DNA from: an uncultured Lachnospiraceae bacterium
GTDB lineage: Bacteria; Bacillota; Clostridia; Lachnospirales; Lachnospiraceae
NCBI GenBank assembly: GCA_910583895.1
Contig: CAJTYJ010000032.1
Span: 1-44,275 of the forward strand
Reading direction: 5' to 3'
DNA length: 44,275 nt
The position numbers and the translations under genes were made by a program. Below are positions 33,993 to 42,521 of this stretch, piece after piece. Position 1 is the first letter of the stretch. Each line of letters begins with the position of its first letter. The notes under the pieces were generated by a model. The model saw only the letters and a list, made by a program, of their open reading frames with translations, was not told where the DNA came from and searched no databases.

Positions 33993-36104
33993 ATGGAAAG
34001 CAACCATTCCATCATGGATATTTTTGCAACCAACGTCTTCAATGATAAAGCCATGCGGCAGTATCTTCCCAAAAGCATCTACTATGAGCTGCGCAAGACC
34101 ATCGAGGGCCGCAAGGAGTTAGACCCGGCCATCGCAGATGTGGTGGCCGCTGCCATCAAAAAATGGGCCATCGAAAAAGGCGCCACCCACTACACGCACT
34201 GGTTTCAGCCCCTTACCGGTTTTACCGCTGAAAAGCATGACTCCTTTATCACTCCGCCCAAAGAGGACGGCTCTGTCCTGATGGAATTTTCCGGCAAGGA
34301 CCTGATCAAGGGCGAGCCGGATGCATCTTCCTTCCCTTCCGGAGGTCTTCGGGCAACCTTTGAGGCCCGGGGCTACACCACCTGGGACTGCACCTCTCCT
34401 GCTTTTGTCCGGGAGGACGCAGCCGGTGCCATCCTGTGTATCCCCACCGCCTTTTGCTCCTTCAAAGGGGAGGCGCTGGATCAGAAGACTCCTTTGCTTC
34501 GCTCCATGGAAGCCATCCAGGGACAGGCACTGCGCATCCTTCGGCTCTTTGGCAACACCACAGCCAAAAAGGTCACCCCTTCCATCGGCGCAGAGCAGGA
34601 ATATTTTCTGATCGACCGCCAGAAGTACCTTCAGAGAAAAGATCTGATCTACACCGGGCGCACCCTGTTCGGCGCCATGCCGCCCAAAGGGCAGGAGCTG
34701 GATGACCACTACTTCGGCACCATCCGCCAGAGGATCGCCGCCTACATGCGCCAGGTAAATGAAGAACTGTGGAAGATGGGGGTCCCTGCCAAGACCCAGC
34801 ACAACGAAGTGGCCCCGGCCCAGCATGAGCTGGCTCCCATCTACGCGGAGGCCAATGTGGCGGCGGACCACAATCAGATCATGATGCAGACGCTGAAGCG
34901 GGTGGCCAGTCAGCAGGGTCTGGTCTGCCTGCTCCACGAAAAGCCTTTTGCAGGCGTCAACGGATCCGGCAAGCACAATAACTGGTCCCTGACCACTGAC
35001 GACGGCGTCAACCTGTTAGATCCGGGCAAAAAGCCCCATGAGAACCGTCAGTTCCTTCTGATCCTGGCCTGTATCTTAAAGGCCGTGGACACCCATGCAG
35101 ACCTTCTGCGGGAATCGGCCGCCAATGTAGGCAACGACCATCGTCTGGGTGCCCATGAGGCCCCGCCGGCCATCATCTCCGTTTTCCTGGGCGAACAGCT
35201 GGACGATGTGCTGGAACAGCTTCTGCGCACCGGAAACGCCACCCACAGCCTGCGGGGCGGCACCCTGCATACAGGTGTGCGCACACTCCCGGATGTGGCA
35301 AAGGACGCAACGGACCGGAACCGGACGTCCCCCTTCGCTTTCACCAACAACAAATTCGAATTCCGTATGGTTGGATCCCGGGATTCCATCGCCCACTCTA
35401 CGGTCGTGATCAACACCATCGTGGCAGAGGCTTTTGCAGACGCCTGTGATCTTCTGGAAAAGGCCGAAGATTTTGACCAGGCACTCCACGATCTGACGAT
35501 CCAGTATATTGCCGAGCATCAGAAGATCATCTACGGCGGCAACGGCTACTCGGAGGAATGGGTAAAAGAAGCGGAGCGCAGAGGTCTTCCAAACCTGCGC
35601 TCCATGATCGATGCCATCCCGGCCCTGGTGACCGAAAAATCCATCCGGATGTTTGAACGGTTCCGGGTGTTCAGCGAATCTGAGCTGCACTCCCGGGCGG
35701 AGATCAAATACGAATCTTACAACAAAGCGCTCAACATCGAAGCCCTGACCATGATCGACATGGCCGTCAAGCAGATCATCCCGGCAGTCATCGGCTACAC
35801 GGGAACGCTCTCCGGCATCATCCAGTCCATGAACGCCATCGGTGTCAAAGCCAATGTCCAGACGGATCTTCTCCGGGATATCAGCTCCCTTTTGGATGAG
35901 GCAAGCGGAGCCGTCCGCATTCTCCGGGGTGTCGCAGAGGAAGCGGTGGGAATCGAAGACAACAAGACCCGCGCCCATTTCTACCATAATTATGTTCTGC
36001 CCGCCATGGACGCCTTAAGAAGGCCCATCGACAAGCTGGAAATGCTGGTGGACAAGGATGTCTGGCCCATGCCCTCCTACGGAGATCTGATGTTCGAGAT
36101 CTGA
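33993..36104 (+). CDS. glnN: Type III glutamine synthetase (GSIII)
   Basis: 703 aa, the long GSIII class (GSI is about 440-470). THYTHWFQPLTGFTAEKHDSF, IGAEQEYFLID (metal-binding Glu) and NEVAPAQHELAPIYAEANVAADHNQI are GSIII signatures. KHNNWSLTTDDGVNLLDPG and NRTSPFAFTNNKFEFRMVGS complete the ATP/glutamate site. The C-terminal ~150 residues are the extra helical region of GSIII. It makes glutamine from glutamate, ammonia and ATP in the cytoplasm. Monocistronic, divergent from hydF. Its stop is 8 nt from the convergent neighbour's stop. Confidence 0.96.
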   Translation: MESNHSIMDIFATNVFNDKAMRQYLPKSIYYELRKTIEGRKELDPAIADVVAAAIKKWAIEKGATHYTHWFQPLTGFTAEKHDSFITPPKEDGSVLMEFSGKDLIKGEPDASSFPSGGLRATFEARGYTTWDCTSPAFVREDAAGAILCIPTAFCSFKGEALDQKTPLLRSMEAIQGQALRILRLFGNTTAKKVTPSIGAEQEYFLIDRQKYLQRKDLIYTGRTLFGAMPPKGQELDDHYFGTIRQRIAAYMRQVNEELWKMGVPAKTQHNEVAPAQHELAPIYAEANVAADHNQIMMQTLKRVASQQGLVCLLHEKPFAGVNGSGKHNNWSLTTDDGVNLLDPGKKPHENRQFLLILACILKAVDTHADLLRESAANVGNDHRLGAHEAPPAIISVFLGEQLDDVLEQLLRTGNATHSLRGGTLHTGVRTLPDVAKDATDRNRTSPFAFTNNKFEFRMVGSRDSIAHSTVVINTIVAEAFADACDLLEKAEDFDQALHDLTIQYIAEHQKIIYGGNGYSEEWVKEAERRGLPNLRSMIDAIPALVTEKSIRMFERFRVFSESELHSRAEIKYESYNKALNIEALTMIDMAVKQIIPAVIGYTGTLSGIIQSMNAIGVKANVQTDLLRDISSLLDEASGAVRILRGVAEEAVGIEDNKTRAHFYHNYVLPAMDALRRPIDKLEMLVDKDVWPMPSYGDLMFEI

Positions 36105-36111
36105 CGGCAGT

Positions 36112-38109
36112 TCAGAGGCTGCCCGTCCAGTCTTCTGGAAGGAGCAGCTCCTGTCCCGGCAGGATCTGGTCTTGGTCGGCCAGTTCATTTTGTTCTGACA
36201 ATTCTGGATAGCGGTATGGATCGCCGGTGATATCTCCGGCGATCTTCCACAGCGTATCCCCTTTTAGAACCTGCAGTCTGCCAGGCAGCAGAAGAAAGCC
36301 CTGCAGACAGTCGGAGACAAATATGGAATCCGGTCGGTAGTTGTCTGTGCGCCTGGTAAAAAACAAAAGCCACTCAGACTGATACCCTTCCTCTTCACTT
36401 CCGCTTAAGGGCAGCGCTGCCACGTTGTCGATGGCCTCCCTTCCATATCCCACAGCCATGCCGGCCAGCATATCGTCCCGGTAGTGAACCAGTACAGGAG
36501 CAGTATGCAGCACCCGGTCCTGAACCGGGACGCTGTAAGTTCTCACATGACAGTCATCCTTGTAGCTGTAAGACGGATGCAGCCAGTGTATGCCCGATAT
36601 GGAAGTCCACAAATCGTGGGTGGTATCTTTCGTAACTTCTTTTTCGGCCAGTGTCTCCTTTGGCAGACGCAAAATCCACATCTGTTCTGCCTGATCCCCG
36701 TTTTCGCTCTCCACACAGAGGGCATAGGGAGAGATCTCTTTTACCTCATACCCCTTGGGCGGCCGCAGAAAAAATTCCCGGCACCGGTATCCCTCTTCCA
36801 TGAAAACAGCTTCTGTCAGATCCAGAGGAACAAGCGGAAGCTTCTCCTTTGCCTCTTCCAGATCAAACTGCCAGTTGTCCGCCATGTACAAAATGCTGTC
36901 CGGATTTTCTTTCCATTTTTTCAGTTCTTCTTCGTCCAGTTCCATCACGCTCTCATGACGCATGCGGCCTTTGGCTGCCCCTTCCAGACTGACACATCCG
37001 GTGACTTCATTGATCCAGGACAGGGTATTGCCCGCAATGCCGTAGGTCGCTTCCGCTCCTTCTTCCAGGATGGATATGTCTCCTGTGTTGTAACAGTTTT
37101 CTATGCTGTTCCATCCCATATCTCCGCAGATACCTGCCGCCAGGGCACTGTCATACCAGTCCGGATGATCCGGATAAATATATCCTCTTTGATACCGGAC
37201 CTGTACCGCCCCCTCATTCCCGCAGGCATAGAGATTGGCACAGTCATTTTTGGCGCAGATGCCTCCGGCTTCCCAGGGACCTTCCACTCTGCCGTAATTG
37301 ACGCAGTCTCTGATCTCGGGAACGATGGGATTTTCCTCGCTTTCTCCCTCCAGCACTTCACACTTATTCAGTCCTGCGATTCCCCCGGCCCCGTATTCTC
37401 CGACCCCCGTCAGAACCACCTCTGCCCGGTTGATGCAGTCTTTTATAAGCCCCCGGTTGATCCCTGCAATCCCTCCGGTGTAGCATTCGGTGCCCTCTAT
37501 CCTTCCCTCTGTCTGACAATTCTGGATCGTCCCGTAATTGACCATGCAGATCAGCCCCACTCCATATTCATCCATGTCCCAGCAAAGATCCCCTCCGCAA
37601 AACGTTAAATCTTTCACAATCCCGTCCCGGTCAATGCAGACAAACATGCCGTTGCCGCCACCCTTTTTCCAGGTGATGGTGTGTCCGTTCCCGTCAAAAG
37701 TCCCGTTATAGTTCAGGATGCTCTGGCGGATATAGGGATGGCCTCTTAAACGGTACCGGATCACATCCCCCTGGAAAAAGGGAGCGTTTTTTATCGGGCC
37801 CAGCAAGGGATTGTTCAGGTCCAGGTCCGCCATCAGCACCCCGTCGATGGCCGTGGCCTGTTCTTCATCCGGCTCTTCTTTCCGGGCACGGTTCAGATAG
37901 CCGGCGAACCGGACATAATCCCCCGGATCCCAGATCTGAAATACTCCGTCCTGATAGCAGGGATCCTCCGTCACCGAAGCATACAAAGGCTCATAGGCAT
38001 CAAGATACCACGCACAGCCTGCATACAGGGCAAAAAACAGCCCCAGTATCAGCAGTATGCTTTTTGTTCTGCATGTCATTCCCGATAAAACAAACCGATC
38101 TTTTCGCAT
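36112..38109 (-). CDS. Membrane-anchored GLUG-repeat protein with C-terminal LysM
   Basis: 665 aa. A single N-terminal TM anchor (ILLILGLFFALYAGCAWYL) is followed by an extracytoplasmic region with GLUG-type beta-helix repeats (YTGGIAGINRGLIKDCINRA, GAGGIAGLNKCE, EAGGICAKN, CGDMGWNSIENCYNTGD; about 190-360). After a region with no recognised domain, a LysM module ends the protein (LQVLKGDTLWKIAGDITGDPYRYPELSEQN). GLUG repeats occur in surface adhesins and proteases, and LysM binds peptidoglycan or spore cortex. It is probably a cell-envelope or spore-surface protein. AGGAGG precedes ATG 38109. Single gene. Confidence 0.8.
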   Translation of the reverse strand: MRKDRFVLSGMTCRTKSILLILGLFFALYAGCAWYLDAYEPLYASVTEDPCYQDGVFQIWDPGDYVRFAGYLNRARKEEPDEEQATAIDGVLMADLDLNNPLLGPIKNAPFFQGDVIRYRLRGHPYIRQSILNYNGTFDGNGHTITWKKGGGNGMFVCIDRDGIVKDLTFCGGDLCWDMDEYGVGLICMVNYGTIQNCQTEGRIEGTECYTGGIAGINRGLIKDCINRAEVVLTGVGEYGAGGIAGLNKCEVLEGESEENPIVPEIRDCVNYGRVEGPWEAGGICAKNDCANLYACGNEGAVQVRYQRGYIYPDHPDWYDSALAAGICGDMGWNSIENCYNTGDISILEEGAEATYGIAGNTLSWINEVTGCVSLEGAAKGRMRHESVMELDEEELKKWKENPDSILYMADNWQFDLEEAKEKLPLVPLDLTEAVFMEEGYRCREFFLRPPKGYEVKEISPYALCVESENGDQAEQMWILRLPKETLAEKEVTKDTTHDLWTSISGIHWLHPSYSYKDDCHVRTYSVPVQDRVLHTAPVLVHYRDDMLAGMAVGYGREAIDNVAALPLSGSEEEGYQSEWLLFFTRRTDNYRPDSIFVSDCLQGFLLLPGRLQVLKGDTLWKIAGDITGDPYRYPELSEQNELADQDQILPGQELLLPEDWTGSL

Positions 38110-38222
38110 CCTGTCCCTCCTGATTCCGACACCGACAAAATCCTTTTCTTCAGAATCTTTTCAAATTCTTTGCTGTCTGCATATTTTACAGCACAGCAGC
38201 GTCAAAGTTGCATCACAGGCGC

Positions 38223-38555
38223 TTATTTCTTGGCACACAGATCGTAACTCTCCCCAATCATCCGCCGGATATCTTTTTGGGGAATCGTCCCGTTTAAAAT
38301 CAGGGAATTCCAGTGTTCTTTGTTCATATGGTAAGCCGGCACCACAGCCTCATAGGCGCTGCGCCAGAAGTCTCTCCACTGAGAATCGCATTTTACGTTC
38401 ACCCAGATCTTCTCCTGTCGTTCGTAGATCCAGGCGAAAATACGGTTGGTAGTCCGAATCCGCATGCAGGTCCAGTTGGGATCGCGAAAGGGATAGTCCT
38501 CATAGGTGTCAAGGAAGGTCAGACAGAAAGCAACGACTTCTTCTCTGGTGGTCAT
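38223..38555 (-). CDS. MmcQ/YjbR-family protein
   Basis: 110 aa from ATG 38555, which overlaps the stop of the SGNH gene (ATGA) and has GGGAG upstream. An ORF start at 38597 is out of context. It has the CyaY-like MmcQ/YjbR pattern: TFLDTYEDYPFRDPNWTCMRI, then IWVNVKCDSQWRDFWR, and the HMNKEHWNSLIL motif near the C-terminus. Family function is uncertain; a DNA-binding role has been proposed for YjbR. Coupled to the SGNH hydrolase. Confidence 0.8.
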   Translation of the reverse strand: MTTREEVVAFCLTFLDTYEDYPFRDPNWTCMRIRTTNRIFAWIYERQEKIWVNVKCDSQWRDFWRSAYEAVVPAYHMNKEHWNSLILNGTIPQKDIRRMIGESYDLCAKK

Positions 38556-39217
38556 ACCTGTTCTCCCGGCAGATTCCATTTTTGCCTTTTCACCCACTCA
38601 GATACCGCCTCAGCCAGCATTTTGTGCCCCTGTGCATCCAGATGCAGACCGTCGGTCTCACTGACTCTTGTCACCTTTGTGCCATCCAGGAAATCACATT
38701 CCTGTCTTTTCGCCAGCGCTTCGTATTCCCGGGCCAGTTCTTTTGACATTTCCACCGAATGCGCATCAAAATTTGAACCAAAACCGCTCCCGGCGATTCG
38801 CTCTGTCATGGCCGCCGGCGCAATCAGCAGCACTTTTGCTTCTGAAGAGTTACTTTTTTGTGCTTTTTGCAGCACCTGTTCCATACCATTTGCAATCTCC
38901 GGGGCCGACAACTGGTACTGCACCTGACAGTCGTTGCTCCCCAGCATGAAGATCAGAAGATCCAAAGGCTTATGGGCCTTCACCGCACCGTCCACCTTTT
39001 CCAGACCATTTCTGCCCGGCTCCGTCTGATCTTCAAAAGCAGTGGTCCGGCCGCACATTCCCGCTTCAAACACCTGAAAAGCCTCTCCTAAAAATTCCTG
39101 AAGAAGTCCCGGCCAGCGGGTGTGACGGTCATATCTTCCGCCGTTGCCTGCAATGTATCCAAATGTGTTGGAATCTCCGTAACATAAAATCCGGATCTTC
39201 CCGGTCTTTTGTCTCAT
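38552..39217 (-). CDS. SGNH/GDSL hydrolase
   Basis: 221 aa. ILCYGDSNTFGYIAGNGGRY (block I with nucleophile Ser), GMCGRTT (block II Gly), MLGSNDCQ (block III Asn) and DGLHLDAQGH (catalytic Asp-His) complete the SGNH set. No signal peptide, so it acts inside the cell as an esterase or deacetylase of unknown substrate. It resembles the arylesterase/TesA-like subgroup. AGGAGG precedes ATG 39217. Confidence 0.88.
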   Translation of the reverse strand: MRQKTGKIRILCYGDSNTFGYIAGNGGRYDRHTRWPGLLQEFLGEAFQVFEAGMCGRTTAFEDQTEPGRNGLEKVDGAVKAHKPLDLLIFMLGSNDCQVQYQLSAPEIANGMEQVLQKAQKSNSSEAKVLLIAPAAMTERIAGSGFGSNFDAHSVEMSKELAREYEALAKRQECDFLDGTKVTRVSETDGLHLDAQGHKMLAEAVSEWVKRQKWNLPGEQV

Positions 39218-39325
39218 ATGTTCAGCCTCCTCTTGTGTTTTGCATCTGCACTTTTCCCAGGCAGCGCCCCTTGAAAGAATCCTTTCACAGACCGATCACT
39301 CCCAGAAAAAACAGGCGCCGGCACT

Positions 39326-39350
39326 CAAAAGGGACCCTTCGGCCCTTTTG
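39326..39350. terminator. Hairpin between DUF134-NifX gene and SGNH gene
   Basis: CAAAAGGGACC (39326-39336) pairs with GGCCCTTTTG (39341-39350) with one bulged A and a CTTC loop. It lies about 65 nt after the DUF134 gene stop on the minus strand. The downstream T-run is distant, so termination is likely but not certain. Confidence 0.45.
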
Positions 39351-39413
39351 TTCACCGACGCTGACCAGTTAAATTTTAACTTTTCCCGGAAGATTCGTCA
39401 AGAAAAACGTCTT

Positions 39414-40175
39414 CTACCCGCAGGTATGTCCACCGCATCCGTGGCTGCCGCAGTCGCTGCCGTGATGCTGACCATGATGGTCGCACTTTACATTTGGATT
39501 GTACTCCAGTTCCTCTTTCAGGAATGCCTCCACCGCTGCGTCCGCGTCCCCGGAGACACCGCCGTAAAGTTTGATCCCGGCCGACGCAAGTGCATTCTGA
39601 GCGCCTCCGCCGATGCCGCCGCAGATCAGAACCTCCACCTGATACTGTGAAAGGAACCCTGCCAGTGCTCCGTGCCCGCTGCCGTTGGTATCCACGACCT
39701 GAGCGGATACCACTTTGCCGTCCTGCACCTCATAGATCTTGAACTGCTCCGTGTGGCCGAAATGCTGAAAAATCTGTCCGTTTTCGTAGGTAACTCCAAT
39801 TTTCATCGCTTTCCAATCTCCTTCTCTCTCCTGATGTTCTGCAACCTTCCTACAATGGGTCTTACAGCAGCTCTGGCGTTCCTTGCACAGCAGATAGTTG
39901 CCGCCGGTGATGGAAAGTTCCCTTCCCTGAACCAGACATGCTGCCAGCTTTTTTCTGGCGCTGCTGTAGATGGCCTGTATGGTCGTACGCGCCACATGCA
40001 TCTGGGCCGCGCACTGCTCCTGCGTCAGATGCTCCAGGTCCATCAGACGAATACACTCAAATTCATCCAGGGTCATAACTACCCCTTCTTTTTGTAGTTC
40101 CAGACTGCCCCGGGGGCCAAAATGCGCACAGGCCGGCTTTTTGCAGATCCGTCTTCTTTTGCATGGTCTTGGCAT
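39414..40175 (-). CDS. DUF134 HTH fused to NifX/NifB-type domain with His/Cys tail
   Basis: 253 aa. The N-terminus (about 1-95) is a DUF134 helix-turn-helix: MPRPCKRRRICKKPACAHFGPRG, LDEFECIRLMDLEHLTQEQCAAQM, ARTTIQAIYSSARKKLA. Residues about 122-225 form a dinitrogenase iron-molybdenum-cofactor domain (MKIGVTYENGQIFQHFGHTEQFKIYEV, VLICGGIGGGAQNAL). The end is rich in His, Cys and Gly (CDHHGQHHGSDC, CGGHTCG) and could bind metal. The two domains are more often separate genes; the fusion suggests a regulator that senses a metal or iron-sulfur cofactor. No nif genes are nearby. Ribosome site GGAGG before ATG 40175. It has its own promoter and a long structured leader. Confidence 0.85.
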   Translation of the reverse strand: MPRPCKRRRICKKPACAHFGPRGSLELQKEGVVMTLDEFECIRLMDLEHLTQEQCAAQMHVARTTIQAIYSSARKKLAACLVQGRELSITGGNYLLCKERQSCCKTHCRKVAEHQEREGDWKAMKIGVTYENGQIFQHFGHTEQFKIYEVQDGKVVSAQVVDTNGSGHGALAGFLSQYQVEVLICGGIGGGAQNALASAGIKLYGGVSGDADAAVEAFLKEELEYNPNVKCDHHGQHHGSDCGSHGCGGHTCG

Positions 40176-40214
40176 CCATATACCTCCGATTGCTTTGTAT
40201 CTTCCTTATAAGAT

Positions 40215-40383
40215 GTTGGGGTCAAAAGGTTTTTTGCCCCCTGATGCCTACGGACCGCATTTCATGCTCCCGCAATCCTAAAAACATTCAAAATCCGCCC
40301 GATCGGGCTACTTTTTCATGTTTTTTCGGGTCCCAAAGTCATGTATTGACATGCAAGCATGTCATACATGACCTTTTGATCCA
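40215..40383 (-). promoter_or_regulatory. Structured leader of the DUF134-NifX gene
   Basis: The minus-strand transcript begins near 40383. Its first bases TCAAAAGGT (40371-40379) are complementary to ACCTTTTGA at 40224-40232, extended by flanking G-C pairs, closing a ~150-nt domain. Directly inside is a hairpin of 15 bp with one bulge (40339-40371), then CCCGATCGGG and further short pairs. The architecture is riboswitch-like, but I recognise no known class. The same palindrome could instead be a protein operator. Confidence 0.45.
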
Positions 40384-40389
40384 AGCATC

Positions 40390-40417
40390 ATTATAACAAG
40401 TTACTGACATATGTCAA
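40390..40417 (-). promoter_or_regulatory. Promoter of the DUF134-NifX gene with palindromic -35 overlap
   Basis: TTGACA (40412-40417), 16-nt spacer, TATAAT (40390-40395) on the minus strand. The perfect palindrome TGACATATGTCA (40405-40416) overlaps the -35. Related TGACATGC boxes recur at 40347-40364 in the leader palindrome, which suggests repressor binding, perhaps autoregulation. Confidence 0.75.
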
Positions 40418-40519
40418 TAATTCTCACGAAATATGTTCAGCAGAATTTCTTCTGAAATAATAAACGCCTGTCTTTTGTGTCACGCCGGAAAAAGGCTGCC
40501 GGCATCCTGTTCTTTTCTA

Positions 40520-41449
40520 TCAGTCTTTTTCCCTGATAAAACTGCTTTCCAGCGACGCTGCGATCTTCTCATACATCGGCAGGTCCACATTGTATGCTTT
40601 CCCCATCCGAACCACTTCAAAAATCAGCCCATCCATCTCGGATGCGTTTCCCTTCTTTACATCCCTCTGCATGGAAGTGGACGCCTCCGGAGTCAGATTA
40701 TCCAGGATCGCCAGATTGGTCTGCACAATGTCCGTCTCAAAAGAAATACCCATGGCATGGGCCAGGCGATCAATCTCCCCAATCAGCGCCGCGAACGTAT
40801 CCCGGATCTCTCCTGGTTTTTGCATGGCTCCTGCCATGGCGTCGTAATACTGTCCGCAGGCAGCTGCCGGTGATACATAGGAAAACTTCTGCAGCGCATC
40901 CCGGCGGATATGGTCGGACAAAAGCACCTCAATCCCGCTGTCCTCCAGATCTTTTTTTATCCCCTCTAAAACCTCCCGGTGCTCTGAAGGCTCGCGGACG
41001 CCAAACACCACCCGGAAAATATCGCCGTTTTGCCAGAGGCATCCTGGCTCTTTGATTTCTCCGGCGATGTAAATACATCCATCTGTCACCAGCAGCCCCG
41101 GCAGACGCTTCTGAAGCCTTCCCCCTGTGCCATAGATATTGAGAAGCGGTATCACCACCGTCTCCTGCTTTGCCACTTTCTCAATAAAAGGCACCGTCTC
41201 CTCCAGCGAATACCCTTTCACACAGACAAAGATCACGTCCGGATGCCCTGTATAGTGTTCCATATCAAAAGCCTTCACCGGCCGGACCGTATAATTCCCT
41301 TTTTTCGTCGTCTCCATCCGAAGCCCGCCTGCCTGCATGGCCTCTAGATGTGCCCCTCTGGCAATCATGGTCACATCCTTCCCCGCCTCCGTCATGTAAG
41401 CCCCGATACAGCCGCCGGTTCCCCCGGCACCGATCACCAAGTATTCCAT
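40520..41449 (-). CDS. Ketopantoate reductase-family (PanE/ApbA-like) protein
   Basis: 309 aa. The N-terminal Rossmann motif GAGGTGGCIGAYM binds NADP(H). FVCVKGYSLEE and PLLNIYGTGGRLQ match the family, and the C-terminal helical ApbA_C domain has SFETDIVQTNLAILDNL and STSMQRDVKKGNASEMDGL. Reduces 2-dehydropantoate or a related keto acid. Substrate identity is uncertain because the usual GxxNG loop reads PLLNIYG. GGAGG precedes the ATG. Single gene, preceded by a 650-bp intergenic region. Confidence 0.8.
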   Translation of the reverse strand: MEYLVIGAGGTGGCIGAYMTEAGKDVTMIARGAHLEAMQAGGLRMETTKKGNYTVRPVKAFDMEHYTGHPDVIFVCVKGYSLEETVPFIEKVAKQETVVIPLLNIYGTGGRLQKRLPGLLVTDGCIYIAGEIKEPGCLWQNGDIFRVVFGVREPSEHREVLEGIKKDLEDSGIEVLLSDHIRRDALQKFSYVSPAAACGQYYDAMAGAMQKPGEIRDTFAALIGEIDRLAHAMGISFETDIVQTNLAILDNLTPEASTSMQRDVKKGNASEMDGLIFEVVRMGKAYNVDLPMYEKIAASLESSFIREKD

Positions 41450-41557
41450 CTCTGTCTGCTTCCTCCCATCCTGCGTTTGATTTCTCAGAACTGCACTTTT
41501 TTCCTCATTTTATCAGCTACCTGTCTAATCGTCAACCACGGTTCTGGCGGAGCTTAT

Positions 41558-41768
41558 GGTACCAATACTCGTTGCTGTTCGCAGGTCTCCTGTGAACGCA
41601 ACCGCATATGCCCATTGGAAATCGCCTGCGTCGATGGGGCATATGCTTTGACTCCATAACGGTACTGGTCCATGACGAATCAGCGGAGTGATTCGCCATG
41701 GTGTGAACGGTGGCCAATACTCACAGATGCTGCAATTTTGATGGGTCCCAAAATCGGCAGATTGGTAC
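41558..41768. repeat. Nested inverted repeats, possible structured RNA
   Basis: Outer stem GTACCAAT (41559-41566) with ATTGGTAC (41761-41768). Three hairpins lie inside: 41577-41585/41589-41597 (GTTCGCAGG/CCTGTGAAC), 41604-41615/41634-41646 (GCATATGCCCAT/ATGGGGCATATGC), and 41671-41682/41689-41700 (CATGACGAATCA/TGATTCGCCATG). CCAATACTC and TGTGAACG each occur twice as direct repeats. It could be a non-coding RNA or a remnant of a mobile palindromic element. Confidence 0.4.
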
Positions 41769-41802
41769 TTTGAAGCAACATACTCTTTTTTCCGAAGAAT
41801 CC

Positions 41803-41862
41803 ATTTTCATCCGCAAGGCAAAAAAGGAGTCGACGCGGCGGCAACGCGGTCTGATGAAAAAT
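41803..41862. repeat. Intergenic inverted-repeat element, copy 2
   Basis: About 60 bp, ends ATTTTCATC and GATGAAAAAT. It shares the GCAAGGC box and the GCGGNGGCAACGCNGTCTGATG core with 23212-23293, but is about 20 bp shorter in the middle. Confidence 0.55.
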
Positions 41863-42106
41863 CAGGCAAGGAGTTTTGCCTGAACAGACTGCAGACAGGA
41901 CGCGATCCTGTGTTCTGTCCACAGCAGGTGTCTGGCTGGTACGGACCGGAAGCGTCCCTCTTTGCAGCATCAAAAACCGCGGGAACCGGCAGAAAAGTTG
42001 ACGTACGTCTCATTTTCACAACCGTTTCGTTACTTTTTTGCCTATAGAATCATTAAAAACTACAAAAGATAACTCTTAGATTTCTGATGATAAAGAGGAT
42101 GATTCT

Positions 42107-42388
42107 ATGCCAAAACAACGCAGAGACACCGGTGAAAAGAATTTCATAGCGCCGCAGCTGATTAAACTTCGCATCTACAAAGGACTCTCCCAGCGCGATC
42201 TTGCCCACGAGCTGCAGCTGAACGGCTATGACATCGACAAGAATGTCATCACCCGGATTGAAACCTACCAACGGTATGTGACAGACTTAGAACTGAAAGC
42301 TTTTTCTGAGATTTTTCATATCTCCTACTCTTACCTGATCGACGGGATAAAGACAGAAGAAGACAGGCGCCTGCACCCGGCCCTGTAG
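42107..42388 (+). CDS. Small XRE-family HTH regulator
   Basis: 93 aa. HTH LIKLRIYKGLSQRDLAHELQLNGYDIDKNVITRIETYQR is Cro/CI-type, with a short C-terminal tail (ISYSYLIDGIKTEEDRR). GAGG lies 9 nt before the ATG. It stands alone on the plus strand between minus-strand genes. No partner toxin or phage genes are visible. Target unknown. Confidence 0.85.
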   Translation: MPKQRRDTGEKNFIAPQLIKLRIYKGLSQRDLAHELQLNGYDIDKNVITRIETYQRYVTDLELKAFSEIFHISYSYLIDGIKTEEDRRLHPAL

Positions 42389-42521
42389 CCCTGCAAAAAC
42401 GCCCGTCTTCTGATATCGGCAGGTTTTGTTATTTCCAAGCAGAAATAATTCTACCATTCCTGCTGCCCTTACCTTCTGCGCCAAAATCCCGCCGCACCAT
42501 TTTCCATTCTTAAATCTTTCC

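Larger units (their letters stand above)
41450..42106. other. Long intergenic region rich in inverted repeats
   Basis: About 657 bp without a convincing gene. It contains a nested hairpin block (41558-41768), the second copy of the dispersed repeat (41803-41862), and a short AGGCAAGGAGTTTTGCCTG hairpin just after it. Open frames here pass straight through the repeats and lack ribosome sites. The final ~60 bp are the upstream region of the XRE gene. Confidence 0.5.

Noticed and set aside
41680..41973. 97-aa minus-strand frame
   Set aside because: Runs through the dispersed repeat and hairpins, with no ribosome site or family resemblance.
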